Made by a program: the position numbers and the translations under genes
Shown: positions 7,924 through 17,126 of the stretch, one piece after another
Layout: each line of letters begins with the position of its first letter
Numbering within the stretch: position 1 is the first letter of the stretch
Assembly: GCA_018399235.1 (NCBI GenBank)
Contig: JAGYOX010000013.1
Location: forward strand, 1-39,484
Source: Desulfobacterales bacterium
Lineage (GTDB): Bacteria > Desulfobacterota > Desulfobacteria > Desulfobacterales > Desulfosalsimonadaceae
DNA length: 39,484 nucleotides
Direction of reading: 5' to 3'
Notes under the pieces: generated by a model
What the model was told of the DNA's origin: nothing
Database searches by the model: none
The model's input: the letters and a program-made list of their open reading frames with translations, nothing else

Positions 7924-8904
7924 ATGAAAGCCGTTAAATTTCAAAATCAGAAAGTTATCATGGTTGATGCACCCATGCCGGATATTTCAGAGCATGAGGC
8001 GCTTATCAAGATTTTGATGGCGGGGATTTGTGCTACAGATGTTGAATTGTACAAAGGCTACCAGGATTTTCAAGGCATACCGGGGCATGAATTTGTCGGC
8101 ATAGTTGAAAAGGCGCCCCAGGCCCCGGAAATTGTCGGAAAACGGGTGGTTGTGGATATCAACATCGGATGCGGCCAATGTCTGAGATGCCGAAACGGAG
8201 ACGCCCGGCATTGTCCTTTGCGCAGGGTTGTCGGAATCCGCGGTCAAGACGGCGGATTTGCCGAGTATTGCGCCGTTCCAGTGGACAACCTAAGGGTGCT
8301 GCCGGAAGGGTTGGAAACCATTGACGCGGTGTTTGCCGAACCTTTGGCGGCCGCTCTTGAAATCGCCCAGCAGGTTCATATTAGGAATGACACGAAGCTT
8401 GCGGTAATGGGAGACGGAAAGATGGGGCTGCTGTGCGCTTTTGCCCTTAATCATTACAGCACCAGGGTGACAATCATCGGGCGGCACGCGGAAAAGCTGG
8501 AACTCGCCGCCGCTCAGGGCATAAGCACCTGCAATACATCTGACATGCCCCCGGAAATGTTAGAGCAGCGGTTGAAAGGGGCGTTTGATGTGGTGGTTGA
8601 GGCCAGCGGCAATCCGGATGCCATTAACCAGGCGGTTAAACTGACGGCCCCGGAAGGCACTATTGTGGTTAAAACAACTTCCCATCAGCCGTCAAAGATT
8701 AATTTGGCAGAATTGGTGGTTAATGAGCTGACAATTTTGGGCTCCAGGTGCGGTGATATCGGGTTTGCGGTTAAATGTCTGGGTAACAGATGGGTCCATG
8801 TGGCGTCGCTGGTGGATTCGGTGTATTCGTTTGCTGATTTCCCAAAGGCCTTTGAACACGCCATGGCGCCCGGAAGCAAGAAAATACTACTGGCTTTTGA
8901 ATAG
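7924..8904 (+). CDS. Zinc-dependent medium-chain alcohol/polyol dehydrogenase
   Basis: 326 residues of the medium-chain dehydrogenase superfamily. The catalytic zinc site is visible as C36 (GICATD) and H55-E56 (PGHEFVG), with a further ligand candidate in FAEPLA; the structural zinc site as C83, C86, C89 and C97. The cofactor-binding fold starts at GDGKMG (GxGxxG). It oxidises an alcohol or hydroxy group with NAD(P)+. I start at ATG 7924 (MKAVKF), the normal family N-terminus, with AGGGGG upstream; an upstream in-frame ATG at 7864 lies inside the LarA-like gene. It follows that gene by 28 bases, so an operon that interconverts and oxidises a hydroxy acid or polyol is plausible. It is convergent with the RND pump, with nine bases between stops. 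Confidence 0.9.
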   Translation: MKAVKFQNQKVIMVDAPMPDISEHEALIKILMAGICATDVELYKGYQDFQGIPGHEFVGIVEKAPQAPEIVGKRVVVDINIGCGQCLRCRNGDARHCPLRRVVGIRGQDGGFAEYCAVPVDNLRVLPEGLETIDAVFAEPLAAALEIAQQVHIRNDTKLAVMGDGKMGLLCAFALNHYSTRVTIIGRHAEKLELAAAQGISTCNTSDMPPEMLEQRLKGAFDVVVEASGNPDAINQAVKLTAPEGTIVVKTTSHQPSKINLAELVVNELTILGSRCGDIGFAVKCLGNRWVHVASLVDSVYSFADFPKAFEHAMAPGSKKILLAFE

Positions 8905-8913
8905 CCGGGAGGG

Positions 8914-11900
8914 TTATGTTTTTTGCCCGTATAGCGCATAGTACGTCACTGGTACGACCAGCAGGGTGAACAGGGTGGAGGCGATAAGCCCAAAAATAAG
9001 GGCCCAGGCGAGTCCTGAAAAAATCGGGTCCAGGGTAATCGGCCAGGCGCCCAGGGCGGTTGTGAGGGCGGTGAGAACAATGGGGCGCATCCGGATGGCA
9101 CCGCTTTGAAGAATCGCTTCCTTAACGGGAAGCTGGTTTTTCAGGGCATCCTGGATGAATTCAATAAGCACAACTGAATTGCGGATGACGATGCCGCCAA
9201 GCGCAATCATGCCGATCATGCTGGTGGCGGTGAAAAAGACCAGGTCTTGGTATCCGCCGACCACGCCGCCGGATACAATATTTAGCAGCCAGAAACCCGG
9301 CATGATGCCGATCAGCGTAAGGGGTATCGCCATCATGATTAAAATCGGCATAAAGAAAGAATTGGTCTGCATGGTCATCAGGATGTAGATGCCGATAAGG
9401 GCTGCGGCAAATGCAATAGCCATGTCACGGAATACCCGCAGCGTTATCTGCCATTCCCCTTCACCGGCCCACTCTGCCTGGATTCCCGGAGGTAGCGGGT
9501 TTTCAGAAAGCCGGCCCTGCATACCGAGGATGGCCTCAGCCGGCGCCCGGCCGGCGACTTCAGCGAGGACGTAAACCACCCGCTCCAGGTTCTTGTGATA
9601 GATGGTCTGGGCATTGGGGGTGCGTTCAATATCGACCAGCTCCGCCAATGGGACCATTTTGCCGTCCGCCGTGGCCATGGGAATCTGGGTGAGCGTTGAC
9701 ATATTGCTTCGGTTCTTGCGGGGCAGAATCAGTTTGACATGCAGGGGCTGTCGCTCATCTGCGGCATGGACCGTAGCCGGCGTATCCCCGCCCACGGCGA
9801 TTTTAAGGGCGTTGACAATGGCCCGGGTAGAGACGCCGTGAAGGGCGGCCTTCTCGCGATCCACCTTGAAATCGATCTGGTCGTGGGGCATCTCGGTCAT
9901 GTCATCGATATCCACCACGTTGGGTTCCTGCTTCATGATCCCTTTGATGTGTTCCGCCGCCTGTATCAGTTCGTCATTGGATCTGTCCGGCGTCCCGTAG
10001 ATTTCCGCCACAAGGGTTGCCAGAACCGGCGGCCCCGGGGGGACTTCCACGAGCTGAATCTTTGCGTTGTTTTTTTCGGCGATTTTCATCAGGTCATTTC
10101 TCAACCGCAGCACGATGGCATGGCTTTGTTGATCCCGCTTGCCCTTTACCGCCAGATCCACCCGGATATCTGCCAGATGCGGTCCATGGCGCAGATAGTA
10201 ATGCCGCACCATGCCGTTGAAATCCATTGGCGAGGGAGCGCCCACATAGGAGGTGTAATTTTCAACCTCCTTGACCCGGCGCAGATAATCCTCAAAATCG
10301 CGTACCACGGCGTCTGTTGTTTCAAGCGTAGTGCCCTCCGGCATATCAATGACCACCTGGAATTCATTCTTGTTGTCAAAGGGCAGCATTTTAAGCGGTA
10401 CCACCCGCAAAAGCACCAGGGAGATTGAGAGCCCCAGCAGCAGAAGAATGCCTGTCAAAAGCAGATATCGTTTGGGGCGGGACTCCAGAAAGGGGGTGAC
10501 CAGCTTCCGGTAAGTTGTAAAAATCCATTGGGGGGTGCCTTTTTGACCGTTCTGCGATGACGACCCCTGGGGAAGGGGATGGTTCTTAAGCAGGGAATAG
10601 GTCATCCACGGGACGATGGTTAGGGCGCAGAGCGTTGAAAATGTGACGGTCAGCGGCACATTGGACGACATGGGGGCCATGTACGGCCCCATCATGCCAG
10701 TAATGAAAAAAAGCGGGGCAAAGGAGATAATAATAGCAATGGTTGATACAATGACGGGTGGCAGCACCTCGTGGACCGCAAAAAGTGTGGCAAAAAAGGG
10801 TTTTCGCCTGCCCATGAAGATGTGCCGCTGGATGTTGTCTACATTGGTGATGGGATCATCAACCACCAGGCCCAGCGAGAGAATCAGGGCGAACAGGGTT
10901 ACGCGGTTGATGGTGTAGCCGAACAGATAGTTCATAAAAAGCGCCAGGCTGAAACTCATCGGCACGGCCACGGCCACCACCAATGCCTCGCGCCAGCCCA
11001 GGGTAAAGGCAAGCAGCACCACCACTGTCAGCACGGCAAAGCCCAGGGAGCTCAACAGGTCATTTACCTTTTCCTGCGCAGTGTAGCCGTAATCGCGCGT
11101 GACAGCCACTTCCACATCCGTCGGAATAATATTTTTCTTGAGCTCATCGAGCTTGGCCAGGATTTTTTTGGACACATCAACGGCGTTGGTGCCGGGTTTT
11201 TTCGCCAGGGAAAGCGTAACCGACGGATATTCCAGGGGTTGATCCGCCATTTGATGGGCGCGGCGGTATCTGTGGGAATGGCCGATGCGGGTGTAGTTGT
11301 GAGCCTCGGCCGGTCCGTCAGTGATTTCTGCCAGGTCGCGCAGGTAAACCGGTCGTCCCCTATGAACGCCGACAACCAGATCTTCAACATCGCTTACCGA
11401 CTGAAGAAAAGAATCGGTGTTGATCATGAAGTTCTGGTTGAATCGGTCGATATGGCCGGCTGTAATCGCGGCATTTGCCCCCTGAAGGGCCTTTCGGACC
11501 TGAAGCGGGGAGATATTGTACCCATTCATCCGTTCGGGCAGGAGTTCCACGCGGATTTCTCTCGCCCGTCCGCCGGTTATGGAAGTCCGGGAGATATCTT
11601 CGAGCTGCGAGAGTCGCCAGCAGACTTCCTCGCCGATGCGGCGCAGCTGATGATCGCTGTAGCGCTCCGAATAAAGGGTAAGATTGACGATCGGCACATC
11701 ATCGATTTCCACGGGTTTGATCACCCATCCCTTGACAATCGGCGGCACCTGGTCAATGTGCATGGTGATCTGGTTGTGCAGTTTGACCAGCGATTCCTCC
11801 CGGTCCTCGCCCACATAAAATCGGACAGTCACAATGGCCTGGCCCTTGTGCGACATGGAATAGACGTATTCGACCCCGTCAATTTGCCATAAAAGCCGCT

Positions 11901-12135
11901 CCAGCGGAGTGGCCACTAGCTTTTCAACTTCTTCCGGAGTTGCGCCGGGGGCCTGCACGTGAATATCCGCTAAAGGCACGATAATTTGGGGATCCTCTTC
12001 CTTGGGAGTGACCATAATGGCGGCAATCCCCAGGCAGATGGAGACAATCAGCAAAATGATGGCGGGTCTGCCGTAAAGGAAAGGTCTTACAATGCCGGGA
12101 ATCAGACCACTGGGCGTGTCACCGTTATTCGCCAT
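8914..12135 (-). CDS. RND efflux pump, inner-membrane transporter subunit
   Basis: 1073 residues of the AcrB/CusA-like resistance-nodulation-division superfamily: proton-driven export through a periplasmic adaptor and outer-membrane channel. An N-terminal membrane segment (IILLIVSICLGIAAIMV) is followed by the large periplasmic loop, a group of membrane segments with the proton-relay motif GLVVDDPITNVDNIQR at about residues 420, a second periplasmic loop and a final membrane bundle. The DD pair in the relay motif is intact, though the next residues (PITNVDN) differ from the common AIVVVEN. It overlaps the adaptor gene by 11 bases and has AAGGAG upstream. It is last in an operon with gene order outer-membrane factor, adaptor, pump. 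Substrate not predictable; drugs, solvents or lipids are more likely than metals. Confidence 0.93.
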   Translation of the reverse strand: MANNGDTPSGLIPGIVRPFLYGRPAIILLIVSICLGIAAIMVTPKEEDPQIIVPLADIHVQAPGATPEEVEKLVATPLERLLWQIDGVEYVYSMSHKGQAIVTVRFYVGEDREESLVKLHNQITMHIDQVPPIVKGWVIKPVEIDDVPIVNLTLYSERYSDHQLRRIGEEVCWRLSQLEDISRTSITGGRAREIRVELLPERMNGYNISPLQVRKALQGANAAITAGHIDRFNQNFMINTDSFLQSVSDVEDLVVGVHRGRPVYLRDLAEITDGPAEAHNYTRIGHSHRYRRAHQMADQPLEYPSVTLSLAKKPGTNAVDVSKKILAKLDELKKNIIPTDVEVAVTRDYGYTAQEKVNDLLSSLGFAVLTVVVLLAFTLGWREALVVAVAVPMSFSLALFMNYLFGYTINRVTLFALILSLGLVVDDPITNVDNIQRHIFMGRRKPFFATLFAVHEVLPPVIVSTIAIIISFAPLFFITGMMGPYMAPMSSNVPLTVTFSTLCALTIVPWMTYSLLKNHPLPQGSSSQNGQKGTPQWIFTTYRKLVTPFLESRPKRYLLLTGILLLLGLSISLVLLRVVPLKMLPFDNKNEFQVVIDMPEGTTLETTDAVVRDFEDYLRRVKEVENYTSYVGAPSPMDFNGMVRHYYLRHGPHLADIRVDLAVKGKRDQQSHAIVLRLRNDLMKIAEKNNAKIQLVEVPPGPPVLATLVAEIYGTPDRSNDELIQAAEHIKGIMKQEPNVVDIDDMTEMPHDQIDFKVDREKAALHGVSTRAIVNALKIAVGGDTPATVHAADERQPLHVKLILPRKNRSNMSTLTQIPMATADGKMVPLAELVDIERTPNAQTIYHKNLERVVYVLAEVAGRAPAEAILGMQGRLSENPLPPGIQAEWAGEGEWQITLRVFRDMAIAFAAALIGIYILMTMQTNSFFMPILIMMAIPLTLIGIMPGFWLLNIVSGGVVGGYQDLVFFTATSMIGMIALGGIVIRNSVVLIEFIQDALKNQLPVKEAILQSGAIRMRPIVLTALTTALGAWPITLDPIFSGLAWALIFGLIASTLFTLLVVPVTYYALYGQKT

Positions 12136-13291
12136 CGCCCGGCTCCTTTATTTTCAGGGTTTCATTGCCGGAAAGGCCGGACAGTACTTCCACCCGGTTT
12201 CCGTAAATGTTGCCCGTTTTGATGTATCGGCGCCCCCAGCCGTCTGCGGACTTCACCATAACAAGCTCAAGCTGACCGACTTCGTAAACCGCCGTCCTGG
12301 GGATTAAAACAAGCTCAACCTGCTTGTACGGGATCCGCAGTTTGCCGTACATGCCGGGATACAGGTTTGGGATATTCGGGAGCTTGCTTTTGACTAGAAA
12401 GGTTCGGGTCTGCGGGTCAGCATATGGGATTAACTCCTCGACCCGCGAGTCAACGGTTTTTTGCAGGGTAGAGAGTTCTACGCGAAGCGTTTTACCGGGA
12501 TGAATCTTTCGGACCAGGCTTTCCCGCACATAGGCTTCCAGCTGCAGTCCGCCGGGGGTTTTAAGCAGCAGCAATGGTTTGCCGGGCATCGCCATATCTC
12601 CCGGATCGACGAGCCGTTTTAATACCTCACCATTAGCCGGCGCGTTGATCTTGGTATATCCCAACCCGATTTTTGCCTCCTGAACCATTTCTTCCGCCAT
12701 GCGGACCCCGGCGGAAGCTCCCGCCAGACCGTCTTTAGCCCGTTTCAGTGAAGCCTTGGCTTGTAGATACCTGGAGCGCGCTTGCTCCAGATCCTGCTCG
12801 GTCGCTGCATCCGCATCAAAAAATTTTTTTACCCGGTTATAGGCGGATTCTGCCTCCGCAAAAGCGGCTTGAGCCGCATTAACTGCCTGTCTGGCCTGCT
12901 CTTTTTGGGACACTACCGTTTTTAAGGACTGGGTCGCCTGAGAATACCTGGATTCCAACTGGCGGTCATCAAGTTCTACCAACAGGTCATCCTTTGACAC
13001 CCGGTCACCGGCGTTGACCCGCACGTTAATGACCTGGCCGGATACCTGGGCCTCGATACGAGCCTGGGTACGGGGCTGAACCGTACCCACCGCATCATAC
13101 CATTCGGTGACCGTTTCAATCTCTGCGTTTACCGTGCCGGCCCCGGCTGCTGCGGGTGTTTTATCCGGTTCAACCATGCCGGGGGTGATTTCGCCCCCGG
13201 AAAAAATCCAGAGGATTATCACGGCGGCTCCGATAACAATGGCTACAAATAGGGGGATGATGATCCGTTTATTGGTTTTCATGGCGATCAT
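12125..13291 (-). CDS. RND efflux periplasmic adaptor (membrane fusion protein, HlyD family)
   Basis: 388 residues: an N-terminal membrane anchor (RIIIPLFVAIVIGAAVIILWI), a barrel-sandwich lipoyl half (GTVQPRTQARIEAQVSGQV), a long coiled-coil hairpin (about 105-200, rich in Ala, Gln and Glu), then the second lipoyl half (INAPANGEV) and beta-barrel and membrane-proximal domains. It links the inner-membrane pump to the outer-membrane channel. Start chosen at ATG 13291 with GGA six bases upstream; ATG 13282 is an alternative, and a longer reading frame to 13333 lies inside the preceding gene. The start overlaps the end of the outer-membrane factor gene by 23 bases, indicating translational coupling. 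Confidence 0.92.
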   Translation of the reverse strand: MIAMKTNKRIIIPLFVAIVIGAAVIILWIFSGGEITPGMVEPDKTPAAAGAGTVNAEIETVTEWYDAVGTVQPRTQARIEAQVSGQVINVRVNAGDRVSKDDLLVELDDRQLESRYSQATQSLKTVVSQKEQARQAVNAAQAAFAEAESAYNRVKKFFDADAATEQDLEQARSRYLQAKASLKRAKDGLAGASAGVRMAEEMVQEAKIGLGYTKINAPANGEVLKRLVDPGDMAMPGKPLLLLKTPGGLQLEAYVRESLVRKIHPGKTLRVELSTLQKTVDSRVEELIPYADPQTRTFLVKSKLPNIPNLYPGMYGKLRIPYKQVELVLIPRTAVYEVGQLELVMVKSADGWGRRYIKTGNIYGNRVEVLSGLSGNETLKIKEPGDGE

Positions 13292-14807
13292 TATCTTTCC
13301 AAGGGTTAGGGGTGCGCTCGGCCCATTTGCCAATCGCCCGGGCCAGGTCGGCGTTTGCCTTTATTTTGTCATAAAAAGCGGCTGTTGATCGAATACGCGT
13401 CCGGTTCCGGTCCAATTCGGCTTCCATGTAGCGGGTAATTGTGACCGACCCGCCTTTGTAATGCTCCCTCACCAGGCGGTAGGACGCTTCTGCACTCTTT
13501 ACGCTGCTGGCTGCGACTTCGTATTTGGCCCGGGCCGCTTCAAGGTTAAGGTAGGCATTTTTTACATCCAGCTTGATGTCCAAGGTCGCCTGCCGATCGG
13601 CGGCCAGCATTTCTTTCACGATGGCATCGGCTTTATCGACCCGGGCTTTTGTGGAAAACCCTGCAAACAGATCCCAGTTTAGCATCACCGCTGCGGTCCA
13701 GTTATCCTTGTTCCAGTCGTAGTCCATGGCTGGATCGTCCACATAGTATTTGCCCATCAAATCCACGCGCGGAAGATATCCGCTTTTTGCCGCGTCCATA
13801 CCCATCCGGGAGCTGATCAGTTGTTCCCTGACCTTTTTGAGTTCAGGCCGGTTGGAAAGCGCTTGAATAATTCCATCCTCATATGTCTCCGGTACCTGTA
13901 TGAGGGCTTCGTTTGTTTTGGCAAGCAAGTTCTGTTTTTCCGTAAATTCGGCAGGGTCCAATCCCATGAGGTTGGCAAGAGCCGCCTTGGCCAGTTTATA
14001 TCGATTTCGGCTTTTAACCAGGGCCTCTTTTGCCTGCGCCAGCCGGACTTTCAATGAAAGCACATCGGATTTAAGAGCCCCCCCGCCTTCGTATTGGACC
14101 CGAATAATGCGGAGTTGCTCGGAAACGGTGGTAACGGATGCCTCCGCGATATCAATGAAATCCCGGGCGGCCAGAACATCGTAAAAGGCGGAGATGACTT
14201 GAGCGGTCAGGTTGTTTATGACCGCTTGCCGGTCCAGGGTCGAAATATCGATCCCCTGTTTGGCCATTAGACGCCCCAAGTAGTCCTTTCCGCCGTTAAA
14301 CAGGTTCATGCGCGCCTGTATGCCGGTTTCATAGTTTTCAAACCATCCGGGATCATTAAAATCGTCAGGGGCATTGAAGTCCTCAGGCCGGACATTCCTT
14401 GCATCCATCTTTTTATACCAAAAGGCTGAAGGCGTATCCCCCTGCATGTATTCGGTATAAAATCCCACAAACGGCCAGAAGGCCGAGTCTGCAAGGTCCT
14501 TCATGGCTTTGGTCTGGGTAATGCGGTGGACGGCCTGTTGTAGGTTTGGATTGTTTGAAATGGTTATATTTATGACCTGGGAAAGGGTGAGGGGAGAGTT
14601 AAAGTCGCAGACAGCCTCACTCGCCGGCTGGGCCCGGCGATTTTTGCCTGGCGGTATCTGTGTTGTCGAGACGGCCGAAAGATCTTCATATTCCGCCCGG
14701 ATTGCCGGGACCGTATATCTTTTCGTGGGGCTGCAGCCCGTCAGGAGCAGTGCAATTGCGGCCAATGCGGCCCAGAACATTCTGCTTATGTGTAAAGATG
14801 GTTTCAA
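13269..14807 (-). CDS. TolC-family outer-membrane efflux lipoprotein (OMF)
   Basis: 512 residues. A lipoprotein signal peptide ends in LLTGC (lipid attachment at C25), followed by two OEP domains of long amphipathic helices (about 75-280 and 290-490), with the repeated TolC-type pattern of helix-strand-strand-helix. It forms the outer-membrane duct for the RND pump encoded downstream. The start is taken as TTG 14807 because this keeps the basic N-terminus (MKPSLHISR) a signal peptide needs; ATG 14780 would remove it. The 5' region holds a TATAAT (minus strand, 14844-14849) without a clear -35. First gene of the three-gene operon, 80 bases from the stop of the reductase-like gene upstream. Confidence 0.92.
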   Translation of the reverse strand: MKPSLHISRMFWAALAAIALLLTGCSPTKRYTVPAIRAEYEDLSAVSTTQIPPGKNRRAQPASEAVCDFNSPLTLSQVINITISNNPNLQQAVHRITQTKAMKDLADSAFWPFVGFYTEYMQGDTPSAFWYKKMDARNVRPEDFNAPDDFNDPGWFENYETGIQARMNLFNGGKDYLGRLMAKQGIDISTLDRQAVINNLTAQVISAFYDVLAARDFIDIAEASVTTVSEQLRIIRVQYEGGGALKSDVLSLKVRLAQAKEALVKSRNRYKLAKAALANLMGLDPAEFTEKQNLLAKTNEALIQVPETYEDGIIQALSNRPELKKVREQLISSRMGMDAAKSGYLPRVDLMGKYYVDDPAMDYDWNKDNWTAAVMLNWDLFAGFSTKARVDKADAIVKEMLAADRQATLDIKLDVKNAYLNLEAARAKYEVAASSVKSAEASYRLVREHYKGGSVTITRYMEAELDRNRTRIRSTAAFYDKIKANADLARAIGKWAERTPNPWKDNDRHENQ

Positions 14808-14887
14808 CCTGTTTTTTATTGGCCTGCGGGTTATTGATTATGAATTATAACAATAACAGCGATATAGGTTTTTGGCAAATTTTTTGC

Positions 14888-15850
14888 CTAAAGCAAATCG
14901 GTTATTCCGGACCAAATGATTCCGGGCCAGGAGTACCTGGCACCCAGAGGCATCCGGTAAGGCGTTTTATGAGTGATGGCATCAGCTGCTCTCAGGCCGC
15001 TCTGAATTGACGGTCCGATGCCTTCGCCCATATCAACAGTGGCCAACCCCGCAGCATCGCCGGTAAGATAGGCGTTTTCAAGCTGCAACACCGGCGTTCG
15101 ATGCCGGATATAATAGACATGGCCTTTGGCATTAAATTCGCGTGTCGGCACAAGGTCGCTGGAGTGCAGCTTCTGTTTGAACTCTCGCCAGAATTCATTG
15201 ATTGTTTTTCCCTGCTTTTTCATGGAGGCGTACTTGCCGCCGATGCCGACATTTAAGTAGCCGGCGCCTTTCGGCATGTACCAGGCATAGCCGGGCAGGC
15301 CGTTTTTAAAAAACCAGAGGTAACAGTTGGAGTCAGCATGATCATACCTGAATTCCTCTTCCACCGTGGCAATCCTTGAATTTTCGGGATGCGGAGAGAT
15401 ATGGCTGAATAAATGGCGGTAGACGGGGCAATGGGTGCCGCCGGCGCCCACCAGGTATTTGGCGCGATACCGGTCATCGAGTATATAGTGCCGGCCTTCT
15501 TTCCGGATGGACCTCACCGCATGCTGTTTTACTTGAATGCCGGACCGCTTAAGGAGCCATGCGTCAAATTCATAACGACGGATGGAGTACTGGCGGGTTC
15601 TGACGGGTACCCGAACGTTCCGGAAATAACAGATCAGCCGGTTAAAAGCGATGATGCTGTGCGGATAGTCTTTCGGATGGATTTTCAAAAGATCGAATAC
15701 CTTTGGGGTCACCCAGCCGGCACACAGTTTCAGGCGGGGGAATTCTTTTTTGTCAAGAATGAGGGCGTCAATTCCGGATTTGTTGAGTTTCCAGGCGCAT
15801 GAAGCGCCGGCCGGGCCGCCGCCGATCACAATCACCGTTTTCTCAATCAT
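14888..15850 (-). CDS. FAD-dependent oxidoreductase, geranylgeranyl-reductase-like
   Basis: 320 residues of the FixC/geranylgeranyl reductase group of flavoproteins, which hydrogenate isolated double bonds in isoprenoid chains or oxidise related substrates. Seen: FAD-binding VIGGGPAGASCAWKL at the N-terminus, the group's KLCAGWVTPKV motif near residue 45, GAGGTHCPV in the middle, and the second FAD motif LTGDAAGLATVDMGEGIG near 275. ATG 15850 is preferred to TTG 15874 because it gives the standard N-terminus directly before the glycine-rich motif. It begins 30 bases after the stop of the cfa gene on the same strand, so the two are probably cotranscribed. A lipid substrate (unsaturated or methylated acyl chain, or quinone side chain) would fit that position, but this is inference. 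Confidence 0.85.
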   Translation of the reverse strand: MIEKTVIVIGGGPAGASCAWKLNKSGIDALILDKKEFPRLKLCAGWVTPKVFDLLKIHPKDYPHSIIAFNRLICYFRNVRVPVRTRQYSIRRYEFDAWLLKRSGIQVKQHAVRSIRKEGRHYILDDRYRAKYLVGAGGTHCPVYRHLFSHISPHPENSRIATVEEEFRYDHADSNCYLWFFKNGLPGYAWYMPKGAGYLNVGIGGKYASMKKQGKTINEFWREFKQKLHSSDLVPTREFNAKGHVYYIRHRTPVLQLENAYLTGDAAGLATVDMGEGIGPSIQSGLRAADAITHKTPYRMPLGARYSWPGIIWSGITDLL

Positions 15851-15880
15851 TTCCGTTGACCCATGACCATGCAAAAGCTG

Positions 15881-16999
15881 TTAAGTCAGCCGGCATTCGG
15901 GTTGTGGGGCGCCGGGTTTCGTCATGACGATTTGCCAGAGCTGGATAATCCGGGAACGGAAGGCACCGGCGGAAGACAGCAGGTAGAAATGCCACATGCG
16001 GCGGAATCGTTCACCGTACTGTTCCTTAAAACGCGGCCAGCTTTTTTCAAAATTATCGTACCAGACCATCAGGGTTTTATCATAATCCGGGCCGAAGTTA
16101 TGCCAGTCCTCCATAACGAAAATCCCCTCCATGGCGCTTGCGAGCTGGGCGATGGAGGGGAGCATGCTGTTCGGGAATATGTATTTGGTGGTCCAGGTGT
16201 TGCCTGCTTTCGTGCTGATGTTGTTGCCGATGGTGTGGATAAATGCGATGCCATCGTTTTTTAAACAGTTGTCTACGGTTTCCATATATGTTCGGTAATT
16301 CTTGTAGCCCACATGTTCCATGATTCCGATGGAGATGACCCGGTCGTACCGACCGTTGACATTGCGGTAGTCCTCATGCCTGATTTCAACCGGCAGATTT
16401 TTGCATATCTGGTTGCCCAACTCCATCTGCTCCTTGGAAACCGTAACGCCGGTGACTTTCGCACCGTAGTTTTCCGCAGCATACTTGGCGAACGCGCCCC
16501 AGCCGCATCCCAAATCAAGAACGGCCATGCCGGGTTTGAGATTAATTTTCCGGCACACCAGATCGAGTTTCGCCTCTTGGGCCTCATCCAGGTTTGAAGC
16601 ATTCCTCCAGTATCCACAGGTATAGGCCATATCTTTGTCCAGCATAGCCTTGTAGAGCTCGTTACCCACGTCATAGTGCTCCTCGCCTACCTGGTAGGCC
16701 CGTCGGTTTTTTTGAAGATTGAACAGGCGGGCTTTAAGAAGATACCATAGGGTTTCGTGTCTAGATTTGATCTTCTGATCCAGCTTGGTCCGGAAAACCC
16801 GGTCAAAAAATCGATCCAGCGCCTGGCAGTCCCACCAGCCATCCATATAAGATTCCCCGGCTGCGAGGGTCCCTCCGGCAATGATTCGATCATAGACTTT
16901 GTCGTTATTGACCTGAATATCATACGGGTTGCTGCCGTTAATTTGAATACCGGCACTGTTGAGCATTTCTTCTATGAACTGTCTGGACGGGGTGCTCAT
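15881..16999 (-). CDS. cfa: Cyclopropane-fatty-acyl-phospholipid synthase
   Basis: 372 residues aligning from end to end with Escherichia coli Cfa as I recall it. It transfers a methylene group from S-adenosylmethionine to cis double bonds of membrane phospholipids. The SAM motif is VLDLGCGWG at about 160-168. The active-site and bicarbonate-binding residues of E. coli Cfa (C139, E239, H266, Y317) correspond at a constant offset of 11 to C128 (AYTCGYW), E228 (IMEHVG), H255 (FIHTIG) and Y306 (DYDKTL). The N-terminal domain GESYMDGWW is also kept. AAGGAA precedes the ATG, and a good sigma-70 promoter lies at 17067-17094. The linked reductase-like gene follows. Confidence 0.96.
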   Translation of the reverse strand: MSTPSRQFIEEMLNSAGIQINGSNPYDIQVNNDKVYDRIIAGGTLAAGESYMDGWWDCQALDRFFDRVFRTKLDQKIKSRHETLWYLLKARLFNLQKNRRAYQVGEEHYDVGNELYKAMLDKDMAYTCGYWRNASNLDEAQEAKLDLVCRKINLKPGMAVLDLGCGWGAFAKYAAENYGAKVTGVTVSKEQMELGNQICKNLPVEIRHEDYRNVNGRYDRVISIGIMEHVGYKNYRTYMETVDNCLKNDGIAFIHTIGNNISTKAGNTWTTKYIFPNSMLPSIAQLASAMEGIFVMEDWHNFGPDYDKTLMVWYDNFEKSWPRFKEQYGERFRRMWHFYLLSSAGAFRSRIIQLWQIVMTKPGAPQPECRLT

Positions 17000-17066
17000 G
17001 CTTTTTCCTTAATCTGCACGTCATGTTGGGGTTATATTTTAACTAACAAAAACAAAAACTTAGAAC

Positions 17067-17094
17067 ATTATAAGAATATTGTCAGATTAGTCAA
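17067..17094 (-). promoter_or_regulatory. Sigma-70-type promoter of the cfa operon
   Basis: Read on the minus strand: TTGACT (-35, 17089-17094), a 16-base spacer, and a perfect TATAAT (-10, 17067-17072). Transcription would begin near 17060, about 60 bases before the cfa start codon, in an AT-rich gap between the M20 peptidase stop and cfa. Confidence 0.75.
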
Positions 17095-17126
17095 GAAAAA
17101 ATTTTGCCCTAAAACTGACCAAATTC

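Noticed and set aside
10771-11892. Long plus-strand open frame of 373 codons opposite the RND pump
   Set aside because: Its translation has no recognisable domain, and the minus strand encodes a full RND transporter with all motifs. It is a shadow of codon bias. The same holds for 9739-10428, 3678-4085, 36425-37024 (antisense of the TPR gene) and 39021-39479 (antisense of the dGTPase).
15850-15874. TTG start for the reductase-like gene
   Set aside because: It adds eight residues of no known role before the glycine-rich FAD motif; ATG 15850 gives the normal N-terminus.
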